Positions 24,829 to 32,471 are shown, counted from the stretch's first letter. The stretch: 58,590 bases of DNA from Actinophytocola xinjiangensis (GCF_001921215.1 NZ_MSIF01000039.1:1-58590), one strand, 5' to 3'. The notes: generated from the sequence alone by a model not told the origin. Made by a program: numbers and translations.

Positions 24829-25017
24829 TCAGTCGTTGAACAGGTCGTAGTCGTCGGCGAGCGATTCCTCGGTCACGCGGTGAAGGACCTCGCCCGGCGC
24901 GTCCCACTGCTCGATGGTCGATCCGACGCCGAGCACGTCAGCCTCGAAGCGGCAGATGTCGAGTCGCGTGTGGTCGCTGTAGATGTCGCCTTCGGGCGTG
25001 CGGACGATGTATCGCAT
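24829..25017 (-). CDS. Small phage-type hypothetical protein
   Basis: 62 residues from ATG 25017, with AAGGAGG four to five bases upstream; the longer frame to 25047 has no ribosome site. Beta-rich start (MRYIVRTPEGDIYSD) and an acidic end (SLADDYDLFND). Function unknown. It is the last gene before attR and its promoter region overlaps the candidate integrase arm site at 25157. Confidence 0.7.
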   Translation of the reverse strand: MRYIVRTPEGDIYSDHTRLDICRFEADVLGVGSTIEQWDAPGEVLHRVTEESLADDYDLFND

Positions 25018-25156
25018 CGGGGCCTCCTTCGCCTGGTGCGACAGCAACGTAAGACGCGCTGACCAGCGAAGTCAGGCGACGACGACGGACTCCGTGGGAA
25101 GCCGTGACCTTCGCAGCGGGCGGTTCGACCGCTACCGATCATCGGTGTGTGCGCGC

Positions 25157-25166
25157 GTGTGACAAC
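25157..25166. repeat. Candidate arm-type site near attR
   Basis: GTGTGACAAC, identical to 14441-14450 beside attL; same orientation. Confidence 0.35.
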
Positions 25167-25285
25167 GCACGTCCCGACACGGTGCGGCACGGCGCGATAC
25201 GCGGCGGGCGGGAGAGTCGCTCCTACCTGCGTCAGGGGGATACTGTCCGATACGCGGACGCACGGCGCGGATTACCGCACACCGA

Positions 25286-25339
25286 CTTGAAAACAGGAGA
25301 CCTTCACGGGTCCGGGGGTTCAAATCCCTCCGCCTCCGC
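25286..25339. repeat. attR of element 1 / left end of element 2
   Basis: 54 bp matching the tRNA-Ser 3' half at 14319-14372 with two substitutions (A for T and T for A). The 5' half of a tRNA is absent, so this is a duplicated att site, not a gene. It continues into GCATAGCCTGACCAG, which recurs at the right end of element 2. Confidence 0.93.
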
Positions 25340-25356
25340 ATAGCCTGACCAGCAAT

Positions 25357-25422
25357 AACGCCCTCGGTGGGCGTTCGTGTCAGCGCAGGTGTCGTTGGCG
25401 GGGTCTCATTCAGGGTCTCATT
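25357..25422. repeat. Hairpin and direct repeat next to the shared att site
   Basis: AACGCCC (25357-25363) pairs with GGGCGTT (25369-25375), a small stem-loop just behind the att core. GGGTCTCATT occurs at 25401-25410 and 25413-25422, a plausible pair of integrase arm sites. Confidence 0.5.
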
Positions 25423-25706
25423 TGAGTGGCCATGTCCGGTCGTCGAGCGTCATCGGGCTCGGTCTTCGATGAGGTGGCGACTCGGCGAAACCCGGGTGCC
25501 CGTTCGCATCCTGTGGGCCGTTGGTCGGCCGTCGCTGGTTCTCCGGGTGCGGTGCTAAAGATGATCTAGGAACCCCAAGTGGTCACGCGACACGCCATAG
25601 GTTCTCAACCGCGACACGCCGTTGTTGACGTAAGCACCAGGGCTTTCCATGCGATACAAAACCAAACAGGCATGCGACAGACTGTGATAGTCGCAGTTCA
25701 AGAACC
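25423..25706 (+). promoter_or_regulatory. Presumed CRISPR leader
   Basis: No gene with support lies here. The last 130 bases (25580-25706) are A/T-richer than the surroundings, and the degenerate repeat is at the opposite end of the array, so this is the leader side. A defined promoter was not recognised. Confidence 0.55.
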
Positions 25707-26635
25707 GCTGCGCCGGCCCTCCGGGACCGGCGAGGATCGCAACCTCGGACTGCGGACGCTGCTGGTCGACGCCGACAAGGGCTGCGCCGGCCCTCCGGGA
25801 CCGGCGAGGATCGCAACATCGGGCCGTTCACCGCCATGACCGTCATCTCGCTGTTGCTGCGCCGGCCCTCCGGGACCGGCGAGGATCGCAACCTCGGACT
25901 GCGGACGCTGCTGGTCGACGCCGACAAGGGCTGCGCCGGCCCTCCGGGACCGGCGAGGATCGCAACATCGGGCCGTTCACCGCCATGACCGTCATCTCGC
26001 TGTTGCTGCGCCGGCCCTCCGGGACCGGCGAGGATCGCAACCTCGGACTGCGGACGCTGCTGGTCGACGCCGACAAGGGCTGCGCCGGCCCTCCGGGACC
26101 GGCGAGGATCGCAACGAAGAAGATTTCGTCCTCTTCGGACCAGTCCTCATCGTCGCTGCGCCGGCCCTCCGGGACCGGCGAGGATCGCAACACATCACGC
26201 GGATGGACCGCATATAGCATCTGACCTGGCTGCGCCGGTCCTCCGGGACCGGCGAGGATCGCAACAAGCGCGTGGCGGCCTCCGGGAAGGTGGCGGAGCT
26301 TCGCTGCGCCGGTCCTCCGGGACCGGCGAGGATCGCAACACCAGGCTGACCCCCGCAGCCAACGGGGAGTACCGCTGCGCCGGCCTCCGGGACCGGCGAG
26401 GATCGCAACCGCAAGGACAACAGCCTCAAGTGCAACATGGACGATCACCGCTGCGCCGGCCCTCCGGGACCAGCGAGGATCGCAACATCGCCTTGGCCGC
26501 AGCCGCTGACGGTGAAGCCAGGGGCTGCGCCGGCCCTCCGGGACCGGCGAGGATCGCAACACACGCGAGAGCAAGGGCGGGGGCGGCAGCATCGCGACGC
26601 TGCGCCGGCCCAGCAGGACCGGCGCAGCTTTCCAT
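25707..26635 (+). CRISPR. CRISPR array, 13 repeats and 12 spacers, no cas genes nearby
   Basis: The 37-bp repeat begins GCTGCGCCGG, has an internal inverted pair CGCCGG/CCGGCG, and ends GAGGATCGCAAC. Repeats start at 25707, 25781, 25856, 25930, 26005, 26079, 26155, 26229, 26303, 26374, 26450, 26524 and 26599. Spacers are 34-40 bp. Repeats 8 and 9 carry one C-to-T change, repeat 10 lacks one C, repeat 11 has one G-to-A change, and the thirteenth is degenerate, marking the leader-distal end. Spacers 1, 3 and 5 are identical, as are 2 and 4. A 3' end ATCGCAAC as crRNA handle suggests type III or a related type I system; the subtype cannot be fixed without cas genes. Confidence 0.98.
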
Positions 26636-26692
26636 TAGACGAGCCAAATACGGGTGTCGCGACTTCGAGGGCGCCTTAGCCGCCGGAGTTGT

Positions 26693-28015
26693 TCAGTGGC
26701 CCCATAAAAGGGTGTTGAGTTGTGCGGCGACGTTCACCTGGATTGTGCTGATGACGTGTAGGTAGCGCTTGGCGACCTTCGCGTTGGACCAGCCCATGAT
26801 TTCCATGACGACGGGGAGTGGTACGCCGAGGATGAGGAGGACGGTCGCGGCTGTGTGGCGGGCGTCGTGGAGGCGGGCGTCTCGGACGCCGGCGGCGGTG
26901 AGGAGTGCTTTCCATTCGTTGTGGTCGGAGCGTGGGTCGATGGGTTTGCCGTTCGGCTGGGTGAACATGAAGTCGTTCTCTATCCACGCGTCTCCGGCGA
27001 GTTCGCGTTCGGCGGCTTGGGTTTTCTCGTGGTCCATGAGGAGGTCGAAGAGTTGGTCGGGGAGTCGGACGCCGCGTCGGCCGGCTTGGGACTTCACGTC
27101 GACGTCGACCATGCCGCCGATGCGCTCCGGGCAGTGCATGGCGTGCTTGACGCAGCCGGGCCGGCACGGCGGTGGGCACTTCCTCTTGTGGGACCGGCAC
27201 GGCTGGCGGCAGGGCTTGATCTTGTGTCGCGTGGACACGCAGGCGGCCGGGTCGGCGCAACCGTGTTCGTAGGTGTGGCGTTGCCGCTGCCTGCGCACTC
27301 GCAGCACCTTCGTCTTCTTGTTCAGCCACGACCAGCGGAACGCGATCGACTCTCCCTTGCGGGTGCCGATGGCCAGCGCCAGCACGAACCGCGCCCCGTT
27401 GCGCCGCTGGAGGGCGGCTTCGAGGATGTCCCGGACCTCCTCGACCTCGTAGGGATCCACTTCTTCTTCCTCGACCCTGGGCGCTTTCACGATCTCGAAC
27501 GGGTTCTCGGTGATGACCTTCCGCTTCTTGGCCTCGCGGAACGCGGCGCGTGCGGTGATGTGGACGTGGTTGCGCGTGTACTGGCCCAGTCCCGCTTTCG
27601 CGAGCTGGGAGTAGATCTTCTCGAACCGTTCGGGTTCGTGCTGGATTCGCGCCATCTTGTGTGCGCCGATGTGCGGGACGAGGTGTTTTCGGATGTCGTT
27701 CTCGTAGCCCTCGTACGTCTTGTAGCGGATGTGTGGTCGGGCGATTTCTTCGAGCCAGTACGTCAGCCATTCCGCAACGGTTTGGGACTTGTCGCGGGGA
27801 GTGGGCTGGACGCCTTCCTTGCGTTGGTTCTCCAGTTGTTGGACGGCTTCCACCACGGCGTCGTAGGCGCCGTCGCCCTTGCGTTTGATGTGGCGGCGGT
27901 CGGGCTTGCCGTTGTCCTTGATGCCCATGGTGACGCGGCCGTGCCAGCAGCCGTCCGCGCCGAGGTAGATCGTGGAGCGGCCGTTCGCGGTTCTCGTCCT
28001 CTTCCGGCGTGCCAT
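26693..28015 (-). CDS. int: Tyrosine integrase of element 2 with Cys-rich insertion
   Basis: 440 residues, pSAM2/AICE type. N-terminal arm-binding part (GRSTIYLGADGCWHGRVTMG), core-binding part (TVAEWLTYWLEEIARPHI), then the catalytic domain: Arg in LAIGTRKGESIAFRW, HDARHTAATVLLILG, GW in the position of the second His, and the nucleophile region AKRYLHVI. Between the first catalytic Arg and the middle is an unusual insertion of about 50 residues with ten cysteines (YEHGCADPAACVS, KPCRQPCRSHKRKCPPPCRPGC, HCPERIGG), which should bind zinc. The gene starts one base after the excisionase stop. Confidence 0.94.
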   Translation of the reverse strand: MARRKRTRTANGRSTIYLGADGCWHGRVTMGIKDNGKPDRRHIKRKGDGAYDAVVEAVQQLENQRKEGVQPTPRDKSQTVAEWLTYWLEEIARPHIRYKTYEGYENDIRKHLVPHIGAHKMARIQHEPERFEKIYSQLAKAGLGQYTRNHVHITARAAFREAKKRKVITENPFEIVKAPRVEEEEVDPYEVEEVRDILEAALQRRNGARFVLALAIGTRKGESIAFRWSWLNKKTKVLRVRRQRQRHTYEHGCADPAACVSTRHKIKPCRQPCRSHKRKCPPPCRPGCVKHAMHCPERIGGMVDVDVKSQAGRRGVRLPDQLFDLLMDHEKTQAAERELAGDAWIENDFMFTQPNGKPIDPRSDHNEWKALLTAAGVRDARLHDARHTAATVLLILGVPLPVVMEIMGWSNAKVAKRYLHVISTIQVNVAAQLNTLLWGH

Positions 28016-28016
28016 G

Positions 28017-28301
28017 TCAGTTGCCCCTCATCAGCTGGTCGGCGTAGGACTGCACCTCGGCGGCCGGGACGCGGCGAAGTCGGCCGATCGACACCGAGCG
28101 GAGTTCGCCGGACTTCACGAGGTTCCAGGCCGTGGTCCGTCCGATGCGGAGTCGTTCGGCGGCTTCCTCGACGGTCAACATGACGCTGGCGGGCGTCGGC
28201 TCGCGGGGTTGCGGGACGGTGGCCGGCTCGTGCGAGTGCGAGGCGAGCAACTGCACGACCTGGGCGAGCAGTGCGGCGACGTCCGGGTGTGCGGCGGTCA
28301 T
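28017..28301 (-). CDS. xis: Excisionase / MerR-type helix-turn-helix protein
   Basis: 94 residues from ATG 28301, overlapping the stop of the DUF3631 fragment. The C-terminal part is the standard excisionase-family DNA-binding domain: MLTVEEAAERLRIGRTTAWNLVKSGELRSVSIGRLRRVPAAEVQSY in sequence order helix, turn, recognition helix and wing. A Pro/Ala-rich N-terminal extension is usual for AICE excisionases. It is directly upstream of the integrase, as in pSAM2-like elements. Confidence 0.9.
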   Translation of the reverse strand: MTAAHPDVAALLAQVVQLLASHSHEPATVPQPREPTPASVMLTVEEAAERLRIGRTTAWNLVKSGELRSVSIGRLRRVPAAEVQSYADQLMRGN

Positions 28302-29008
28302 GCGTCCCCCTCGGCGGCCGACAGGTAGCGGTCCCAGGCGTCGGCCAGTCCGACCTGGGCTTTCTGGGACTTGGTCTGGGTGGTGGCGTAGGTGACGTAG
28401 CCCTTCACGGTGGTGTCGGTGTCGTCCTTGAAGGCGATGGGCGCGATGCCGTAGCGGGCCAGTTCGGCGGCCAGGCGGCGGCCGTCGAGCTGCTTGCCTC
28501 GGCCGTCGAGGTCGGCCCACGGGGCGTCGTCCAGTTCGGTCAGGTCGGCGAGCAGCGCCTTGGTGGGCAGGCGGGTGGCGTGGTGGCGGTCGTAGATGGT
28601 GCGCAGGTCGGCGAGCAGACGGACTCCGTTGGTGACCGGCTGGGCGGACCTGAGCACGAAGTGGGCGCAGGCCTGACGCGCCCGTTCCGGCCAGCCGCCG
28701 CCCGCCGCGTCGGCGATGGCCACCAGCGGTTCCCAGATCTCGGCCGGCCGGTCGACCACGCCTGCGGGCAGGCCTGGCGCGGCCTCGGCGACCTGGTCGG
28801 CGACTGACGCCATCCAGGTGGACAGCGCCTGTCGGATCGGGCGGGCGTCGCGTTCGGCGCGTCGCTGGCGGAACTGTTCGACGGTCTGGTCCGAGCGTCG
28901 GCGTCGCATGTGGATGGTGATGGCGCGGGTGGTGATCGTGGCGGGCATGTTGCCGGCGATGCCGCCGAGGGCGACCGGGGCGAACACGGGGAAGCGTTCG
29001 ACCTTCAT
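28298..29008 (-). pseudogene. C-terminal fragment of a DUF3631 replication protein
   Basis: 236 residues that match the latter part of DUF3631 proteins: VALGGIAGNMPATITTRAITIHMRRR, then RPAEIWEPLVAIADAAGGGWPERAR, LLADLRTIYDRH, LTELDDAPWADLDGRGKQLDGRRLA and the final YGIAPIAFKDDT. Full-length proteins carry a Walker A NTPase region of several hundred residues before this, and none exists upstream here. The junction lies at a repeated AAGGTCGA (29004-29022), suggesting deletion by microhomology recombination. Whether the remainder is translated is unknown. Confidence 0.75.
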
Positions 29009-29009
29009 C

Positions 29010-29381
29010 GACCTTGATGGTCATTTCCTCGGCGAACCCGTGTCGCACGAGTGACCAGTCACCGCCGAACGCGCGGACGCCGGTGTCGGCGCGCGCTCCG
29101 ATGCGGCCAGACACGGCGCGGCTGTAGGGGTGGGGGGACCGAGGGACGTGGTCCATCCGGTCTGCCAGGTTGGTGGCGGTCTGGAGTAGTGGGCGACCGT
29201 TCTTGTCGGCGGCGCCTATCAGTTGGGGGCGGAGGTGGGAGTCGGCGGCGAAGCCGGTGAACTCATCGCTGGTGTCGTCGTTGACGACCAGTTCGTAGCC
29301 GGCGTGAACGATTCTTCGGACGAGGTAGTACCGGAGAATATTATGTTCTCGAACCAGGCATCCCTGATGGATGTAGCGTTG
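29010..29381 (-). pseudogene. Fragment of an unrecognised gene upstream of the DUF3631 remnant
   Basis: On the minus strand an open frame after the stop at 29382-29384 reads plausible protein: HNILRYYLVRRIVHAGYELV, DEFTGFAADSHLRPQLIGA, SRAVSGRIGARADTGVRAFG and LVRHGFAEEMTIKVDEG, with good codon use but no start codon before ATG 29156. It joins the DUF3631 sequence out of frame. I do not know the family; it may be the far side of the deletion that removed the NTPase part. Confidence 0.4.
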
Positions 29382-29621
29382 TTAAATCTGGTATCGATGG
29401 TGAATTCAGTCATAGTTCGGATGCATCCGGCTGTGAAAAGGAAAGGCCTCGGCGACGTTCGACTACCACAGGGCGACGAGAATGTCGGCCCAACACTCGG
29501 ATGTGAACGAACGGCCTGCGTCATAGGCTTGTCCCGCCAACGTTCGTCAGGCTGCGGTAAGCGGTTCGACGTGCGGATGCGTTCCAGTTCCCGTCAAGAC
29601 GACGATGTGTAAGGGACTTTG
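29382..29621. other. A/T-richer remnant near the right end of element 2
   Basis: Low-GC DNA unlike its flanks, with frames open on both strands but none with a start, ribosome site or recognisable sequence. I see no gene. Confidence 0.4.
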
Positions 29622-29667
29622 CGGGTCCGAGGGTTCAAACCCTTCGGCCTCCGCATGGCCTGACCAG
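29622..29667. repeat. Right-end att-like copy of tRNA-Ser 3' end
   Basis: Matches 25307-25352 at 41 of 46 positions, including the T loop GGTTCAAAC, the acceptor GCCTCCG and GCATGGCCTGACCAG. No 5' tRNA half is present. Confidence 0.75.
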
Positions 29668-29786
29668 TGGAGATGTTGGCTGGGCGTGGTGGTTGCGTGG
29701 TTTCGATATCTGGTCACTGTGACGTTGCACGCGTACCCAAACATGCAACCTTCTTGGCTCCGAGGCGTGTTTATAGGTGTGGCGAA

Positions 29787-29801
29787 CCCGCACGGTGCGG
29801 G
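29787..29801. promoter_or_regulatory. Palindrome CCCGCACGGTGCGGG
   Basis: A perfect 15-base palindrome 30 bases before ATG 29832 of the membrane protein gene; candidate operator or leader hairpin. Confidence 0.35.
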
Positions 29802-29831
29802 AACCACGGTGCCGTTACTGGGGGATCTGCA

Positions 29832-31829
29832 ATGGACTGGGTGGACGCTTCACCGATCGCGCTTGTCGCTGTGGTCTGGCTGTTTGGGCCGGGGCTTGCG
29901 TTGGGTTATCTGTTGGGTCTGCGGGGTCTGGCGGCGTGGGGTTTGGCGCCGGTGATCGGTGTCGGGCTGGTTGGGGCGACCGCTGTCGGTGCCGAGATGT
30001 TCGGCGTCGGCTGGTCGGTGACCGTTGTGCTTGTTGTGTGGGGTGTGGCGGTGTTGGTGGTGGGGCTTGCGGCGTACCGGTGGCGAGAACGGGCGTTCTT
30101 CGCCGCTGGCGCTGATCCGCGTGGGGTGACTGTCGCGGCGTTCGCCGGGCTTGTTCCGGTCGCCGGGCTCGGCGCGTTGACGATCATGGCGGCGATGGGT
30201 AGCCCGGACATGCTCTCGCACCGTTTCGACACGCCGTTCCACTACAACGCGCTCGCCTACATCCGGGACACGCACCAGGCGTCGTCGCTGACCCTGAGCT
30301 CGCTCGGCAACCCGGACCTGCCCGCCGCGTTCTACCCGGCGGCCTGGCACGACCTCGGATCACTCGTGATGCGCACGACCGGCGCCGACATCCCGGTCAC
30401 GGCGAACATGCTGGTCGCGGTCATCGCCGTCGTGGTCTGGCCGGTGTCGTGCCTGCTGCTGGTCCGCCAGATCTTCGGTCGCAACCGTGCGGCGCTGGTG
30501 GTCGCCGGGGTGGTCAGCGTCGCCTTTCCCGCGTTTCCCTGGGATCTGCTCGGGTGGGGTGTCCTCTGGCCGAACCTGCTCGGCCTGGCCATCGCGCCGG
30601 CCGCGCTCGCCGTGGTTGTCACGCTGACCGGTTGGGCCCGCGACGACGCGATCGGCGTGCCCCGCGCGTGGCTGCTGCTGTTCGTGGCGATCGGCGCGGC
30701 CGGACTCGCCCACCCGAACGTGCTGTTCTCGCTGGTCGTGCTGGCGGTGTTCTTCGTCGCCGCCGCCCTGGTTCGTCGTGGCGTCCGGCTGCGTGGGCAG
30801 GGCCGGACCTGGCGCGGGGTCGCCGAGATCGCCGGGTTCCTGGCCGTGCTGCTCCTGGCCTGGTGGTGGGCGGCCACCACCCCGGCGCTGGAAACCGCCC
30901 GCACCTGGGGCTGGAAGGCGTTCCAGACCCCGGCGAACGCGACCGGCGAGGTGCTGCTCAACGCCACCAACCAGCACGAGGCCCTGTGGGTGCTCTCGGC
31001 CGTGGTCATCCTTGGCGCCGTCGCCGCCCACCGTCGCTACCCGACGCTGCGGCTGATCGTTCTCGGCCACCTCGCCACCGGGTTCCTGTACGTGCTCGCC
31101 GCCGGGATCGCCCGGCCGGACACCCAGAAGTTCATCGGCTACTGGTACAACGACTCGCACCGCCTGGCCGCCATGCTGCCGATCACCGGCGTCCCGCTGG
31201 CCGTCGGCGGCCTCCTGGTGCTCGCCACGTTCCTCGCCGACAAGGCCGCCGCGCTGCCCCGGCCACGCGCCCTGTCCACCACCACGGCCTCGGTCGGGCT
31301 CGTCCTGGTCCTCCTCGGCGCCACCGGCCAGCTCTACGCGCAGGACCGCACCGACCGGGTGGGGGTGACCTACCCGCGTTTCCCGCAGGACCAGCTGGTG
31401 ACCGACCAGATGCGGGCCTTCTTCGACCGGGTCGCCGAGCGCGTCCCGCCGGACGCGGTGGTCGCCGGCAACCCGTTCGACGGCAGCGTGCTGCTGTGGG
31501 CGCTGGCCGACCGCACGGTCCTCTACCCGCACTTCCTGAACTCCCTCAGCGACGACCAGGCCTACCTCGCCGCGCACCTGGACCGCGTGGCCACCGACCC
31601 GAGGGTGTGCGGCGCGGCCCGCGAGCTCGGCGTGGACTACCTGCTGATCGGCAAGCCGACTGACCGCTCGGGCCCGCGCACCTACTCCGGTATCGACGCC
31701 GTCGCCGACGCGGAACTCACCCCCGGACTCGAGCTGGTGGACTCGGCCGGCCAGAGCCGGCTCTACCGGCTCGCCGCCTGCGACAGCGCGAGCCCGTCGG
31801 CGAGCTACGCCCTCCCACCACGCCCGTGA
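29832..31829 (+). CDS. Polytopic membrane protein, DUF6541 / GT-C-like, Rv3779 homologue candidate
   Basis: 665 residues from ATG 29832, the same size as mycobacterial Rv3779. About twelve to fourteen membrane helices alternate through residues 5-530, with an extracytoplasmic loop after helix 4 containing HRFDTPFHYNALAYI and acidic/His residues of the GT-C kind (MGSPDMLSHRFDTPFHYN), and a soluble C-terminal domain (FFDRVAERVPPDAVVAGNPF; ELGVDYLLIGKPTDR). GT-C enzymes use polyprenyl-phosphate sugars; Rv3779 is linked to galactosamine decoration of arabinogalactan. In mycobacteria it neighbours the Bpa, class V and quinone oxidoreductase genes, which are here 19 kb to the left beyond the integrated elements. 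Confidence 0.8.
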   Translation: MDWVDASPIALVAVVWLFGPGLALGYLLGLRGLAAWGLAPVIGVGLVGATAVGAEMFGVGWSVTVVLVVWGVAVLVVGLAAYRWRERAFFAAGADPRGVTVAAFAGLVPVAGLGALTIMAAMGSPDMLSHRFDTPFHYNALAYIRDTHQASSLTLSSLGNPDLPAAFYPAAWHDLGSLVMRTTGADIPVTANMLVAVIAVVVWPVSCLLLVRQIFGRNRAALVVAGVVSVAFPAFPWDLLGWGVLWPNLLGLAIAPAALAVVVTLTGWARDDAIGVPRAWLLLFVAIGAAGLAHPNVLFSLVVLAVFFVAAALVRRGVRLRGQGRTWRGVAEIAGFLAVLLLAWWWAATTPALETARTWGWKAFQTPANATGEVLLNATNQHEALWVLSAVVILGAVAAHRRYPTLRLIVLGHLATGFLYVLAAGIARPDTQKFIGYWYNDSHRLAAMLPITGVPLAVGGLLVLATFLADKAAALPRPRALSTTTASVGLVLVLLGATGQLYAQDRTDRVGVTYPRFPQDQLVTDQMRAFFDRVAERVPPDAVVAGNPFDGSVLLWALADRTVLYPHFLNSLSDDQAYLAAHLDRVATDPRVCGAARELGVDYLLIGKPTDRSGPRTYSGIDAVADAELTPGLELVDSAGQSRLYRLAACDSASPSASYALPPRP

Positions 31830-31936
31830 CCGACCGACCGTCGAGGTGCGCGCCGGGCCCGACGAGGCAAAAGGAGGTCGGTTGTCGGCTGCGGCGAGAG
31901 CGGGGGCGGGACTCGGATTCCGTTACCGTTGACGAC

Positions 31937-31984
31937 GTGAATCGCCAGACGTCGTTCGGTGCGGGCGAACGGGAAGGCCGGTGA
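31937..31984 (+). CDS. Leaderless 15-codon upstream ORF coupled to the SLOG gene
   Basis: TACCGT (31924-31929) is a -10-like box seven bases before GTG 31937. The frame reads MNRQTSFGAGEREGR and its TGA (31982-31984) overlaps GTG 31981 of the next gene as GTGA. The SLOG gene has no ribosome site better than GGGAAGG inside this frame, so it may be translated by termination-reinitiation. Confidence 0.4.
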   Translation: MNRQTSFGAGEREGR

Positions 31985-32463
31985 TCCGCCTGGCCGTCAC
32001 CGGCCACCGGGGCCTCGGCGAGAACACCGCCGCCCTGGTGGACGCCGCCCTCCGGCACGAGATCGCCGAACGGGCAGAGAACGGTCCCGTGGTCGGGGTG
32101 AGCTGCCTCGCCGACGGCGCCGACGCTCTTTTCGCACGGGCCGTCCTCGATCAAGGCGGTGAGTTGCAGGTGATCGTGCCCGCTCACCGGTACCGCGACG
32201 ACCTTCCCGCCGATCACCACGCCACCTATGACGCGTTGATCGACGCCGCGGCGGAGGTCACCCGACTTGACCATGTCGAGTCGGACTCGGAAGCGCACAT
32301 GGAGGCCAGTCTCCGCATGCTCGCCGGCGTGGACGAACTGCTTGCCGTGTGGGACGGGCAGCCGGCCCGTGGCTATGGCGGAACCGCCGATGTCGTGGCC
32401 GCCGCTCGTGGTCGGGCTGTTCGGGTGACGGTGGTCTGGCCCCCGGGCGCGGTACGCGACTGA
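31981..32463 (+). CDS. SLOG-superfamily nucleotide-binding protein
   Basis: 160 residues. The Rossmannoid SLOG pattern is visible: LAVTGHRGLGENT at the first strand and loop (the GHR motif), VVGVSCLADGADALFARAVL with the GAD motif, QVIVPAHRYRDDL, then an Asp/Glu-rich helix and ELLAVWDGQPARGYGGTADV. SLOG domains sense or process nucleotide-derived ligands and are predicted partners of SLATT membrane effectors in prokaryotic immunity. A SLATT-type gene lies immediately downstream, convergent, eight bases away between stops. Confidence 0.75.
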   Translation: MIRLAVTGHRGLGENTAALVDAALRHEIAERAENGPVVGVSCLADGADALFARAVLDQGGELQVIVPAHRYRDDLPADHHATYDALIDAAAEVTRLDHVESDSEAHMEASLRMLAGVDELLAVWDGQPARGYGGTADVVAAARGRAVRVTVVWPPGAVRD

Positions 32464-32471
32464 GCGCTGTC

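Larger units (their letters stand above)
14319..25339. mobile_element. Element 1: integrative, phage-satellite-like island in tRNA-Ser
   Basis: 11.0 kb bounded by 54-bp direct repeats, with integrase beside attL and lower GC than the flanks. Gene order: integrase and XRE repressor leftward; excisionase-like, winged-helix and RecA-fold ATPase rightward as an overlapping operon; a repeat-rich candidate origin; small genes, a ribbon-helix-helix protein, a terminase-small-subunit-like protein; then accessory genes including an XRE-TPR regulator, an AbiGi-like gene and two small phage-type genes. No large terminase, portal, capsid, tail or conjugation gene is present. That set and size match phage-inducible chromosomal islands better than a prophage or AICE, but helper dependence is inference. 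Confidence 0.75.
25307..29667. mobile_element. Element 2: decayed integrative element carrying an orphan CRISPR array
   Basis: Bounded by the 46-bp segments 25307-25352 and 29622-29667, which match at 41 positions and both end GCATRGCCTGACCAG. Contents from the left: CRISPR leader and array, integrase, excisionase, a truncated DUF3631 gene and a fragment of a further gene, all minus strand except the array. The truncations show that replication functions are lost. It sits in tandem with element 1, implying that both used the same tRNA-Ser 3' end. Confidence 0.75.

Noticed and set aside
25286-25339. Second tRNA-Ser gene
   Set aside because: Only the 3' half is present; no acceptor or D arm upstream. 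It is an att duplication. The same holds for 29622-29667.
14319-25339. Element 1 as an AICE or an intact prophage
   Set aside because: No FtsK-like transfer gene, and no large terminase, portal, capsid or tail genes; the satellite reading fits better, though it remains an inference.
25843-26592. 249-residue minus-strand frame with repeated SSPVPEGRRS
   Set aside because: It is the CRISPR repeat read as protein; repeat units and spacer spacing explain it fully.
28271-28807. Plus-strand frames through the DUF3631 and integrase region (for example 26855-28183)
   Set aside because: Val/Gly/Asp-rich antisense shadows of genes with clear motifs on the minus strand.
28017-29156. 379-residue minus-strand frame
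   Set aside because: It joins the excisionase to an unrelated upstream fragment by reading through the DUF3631 sequence in the wrong frame; only the 94-residue excisionase part is real.
29223-29612. Frames on both strands between the element 2 remnants and the right att copy
   Set aside because: Neither has a credible start or sequence; treated as decayed DNA.
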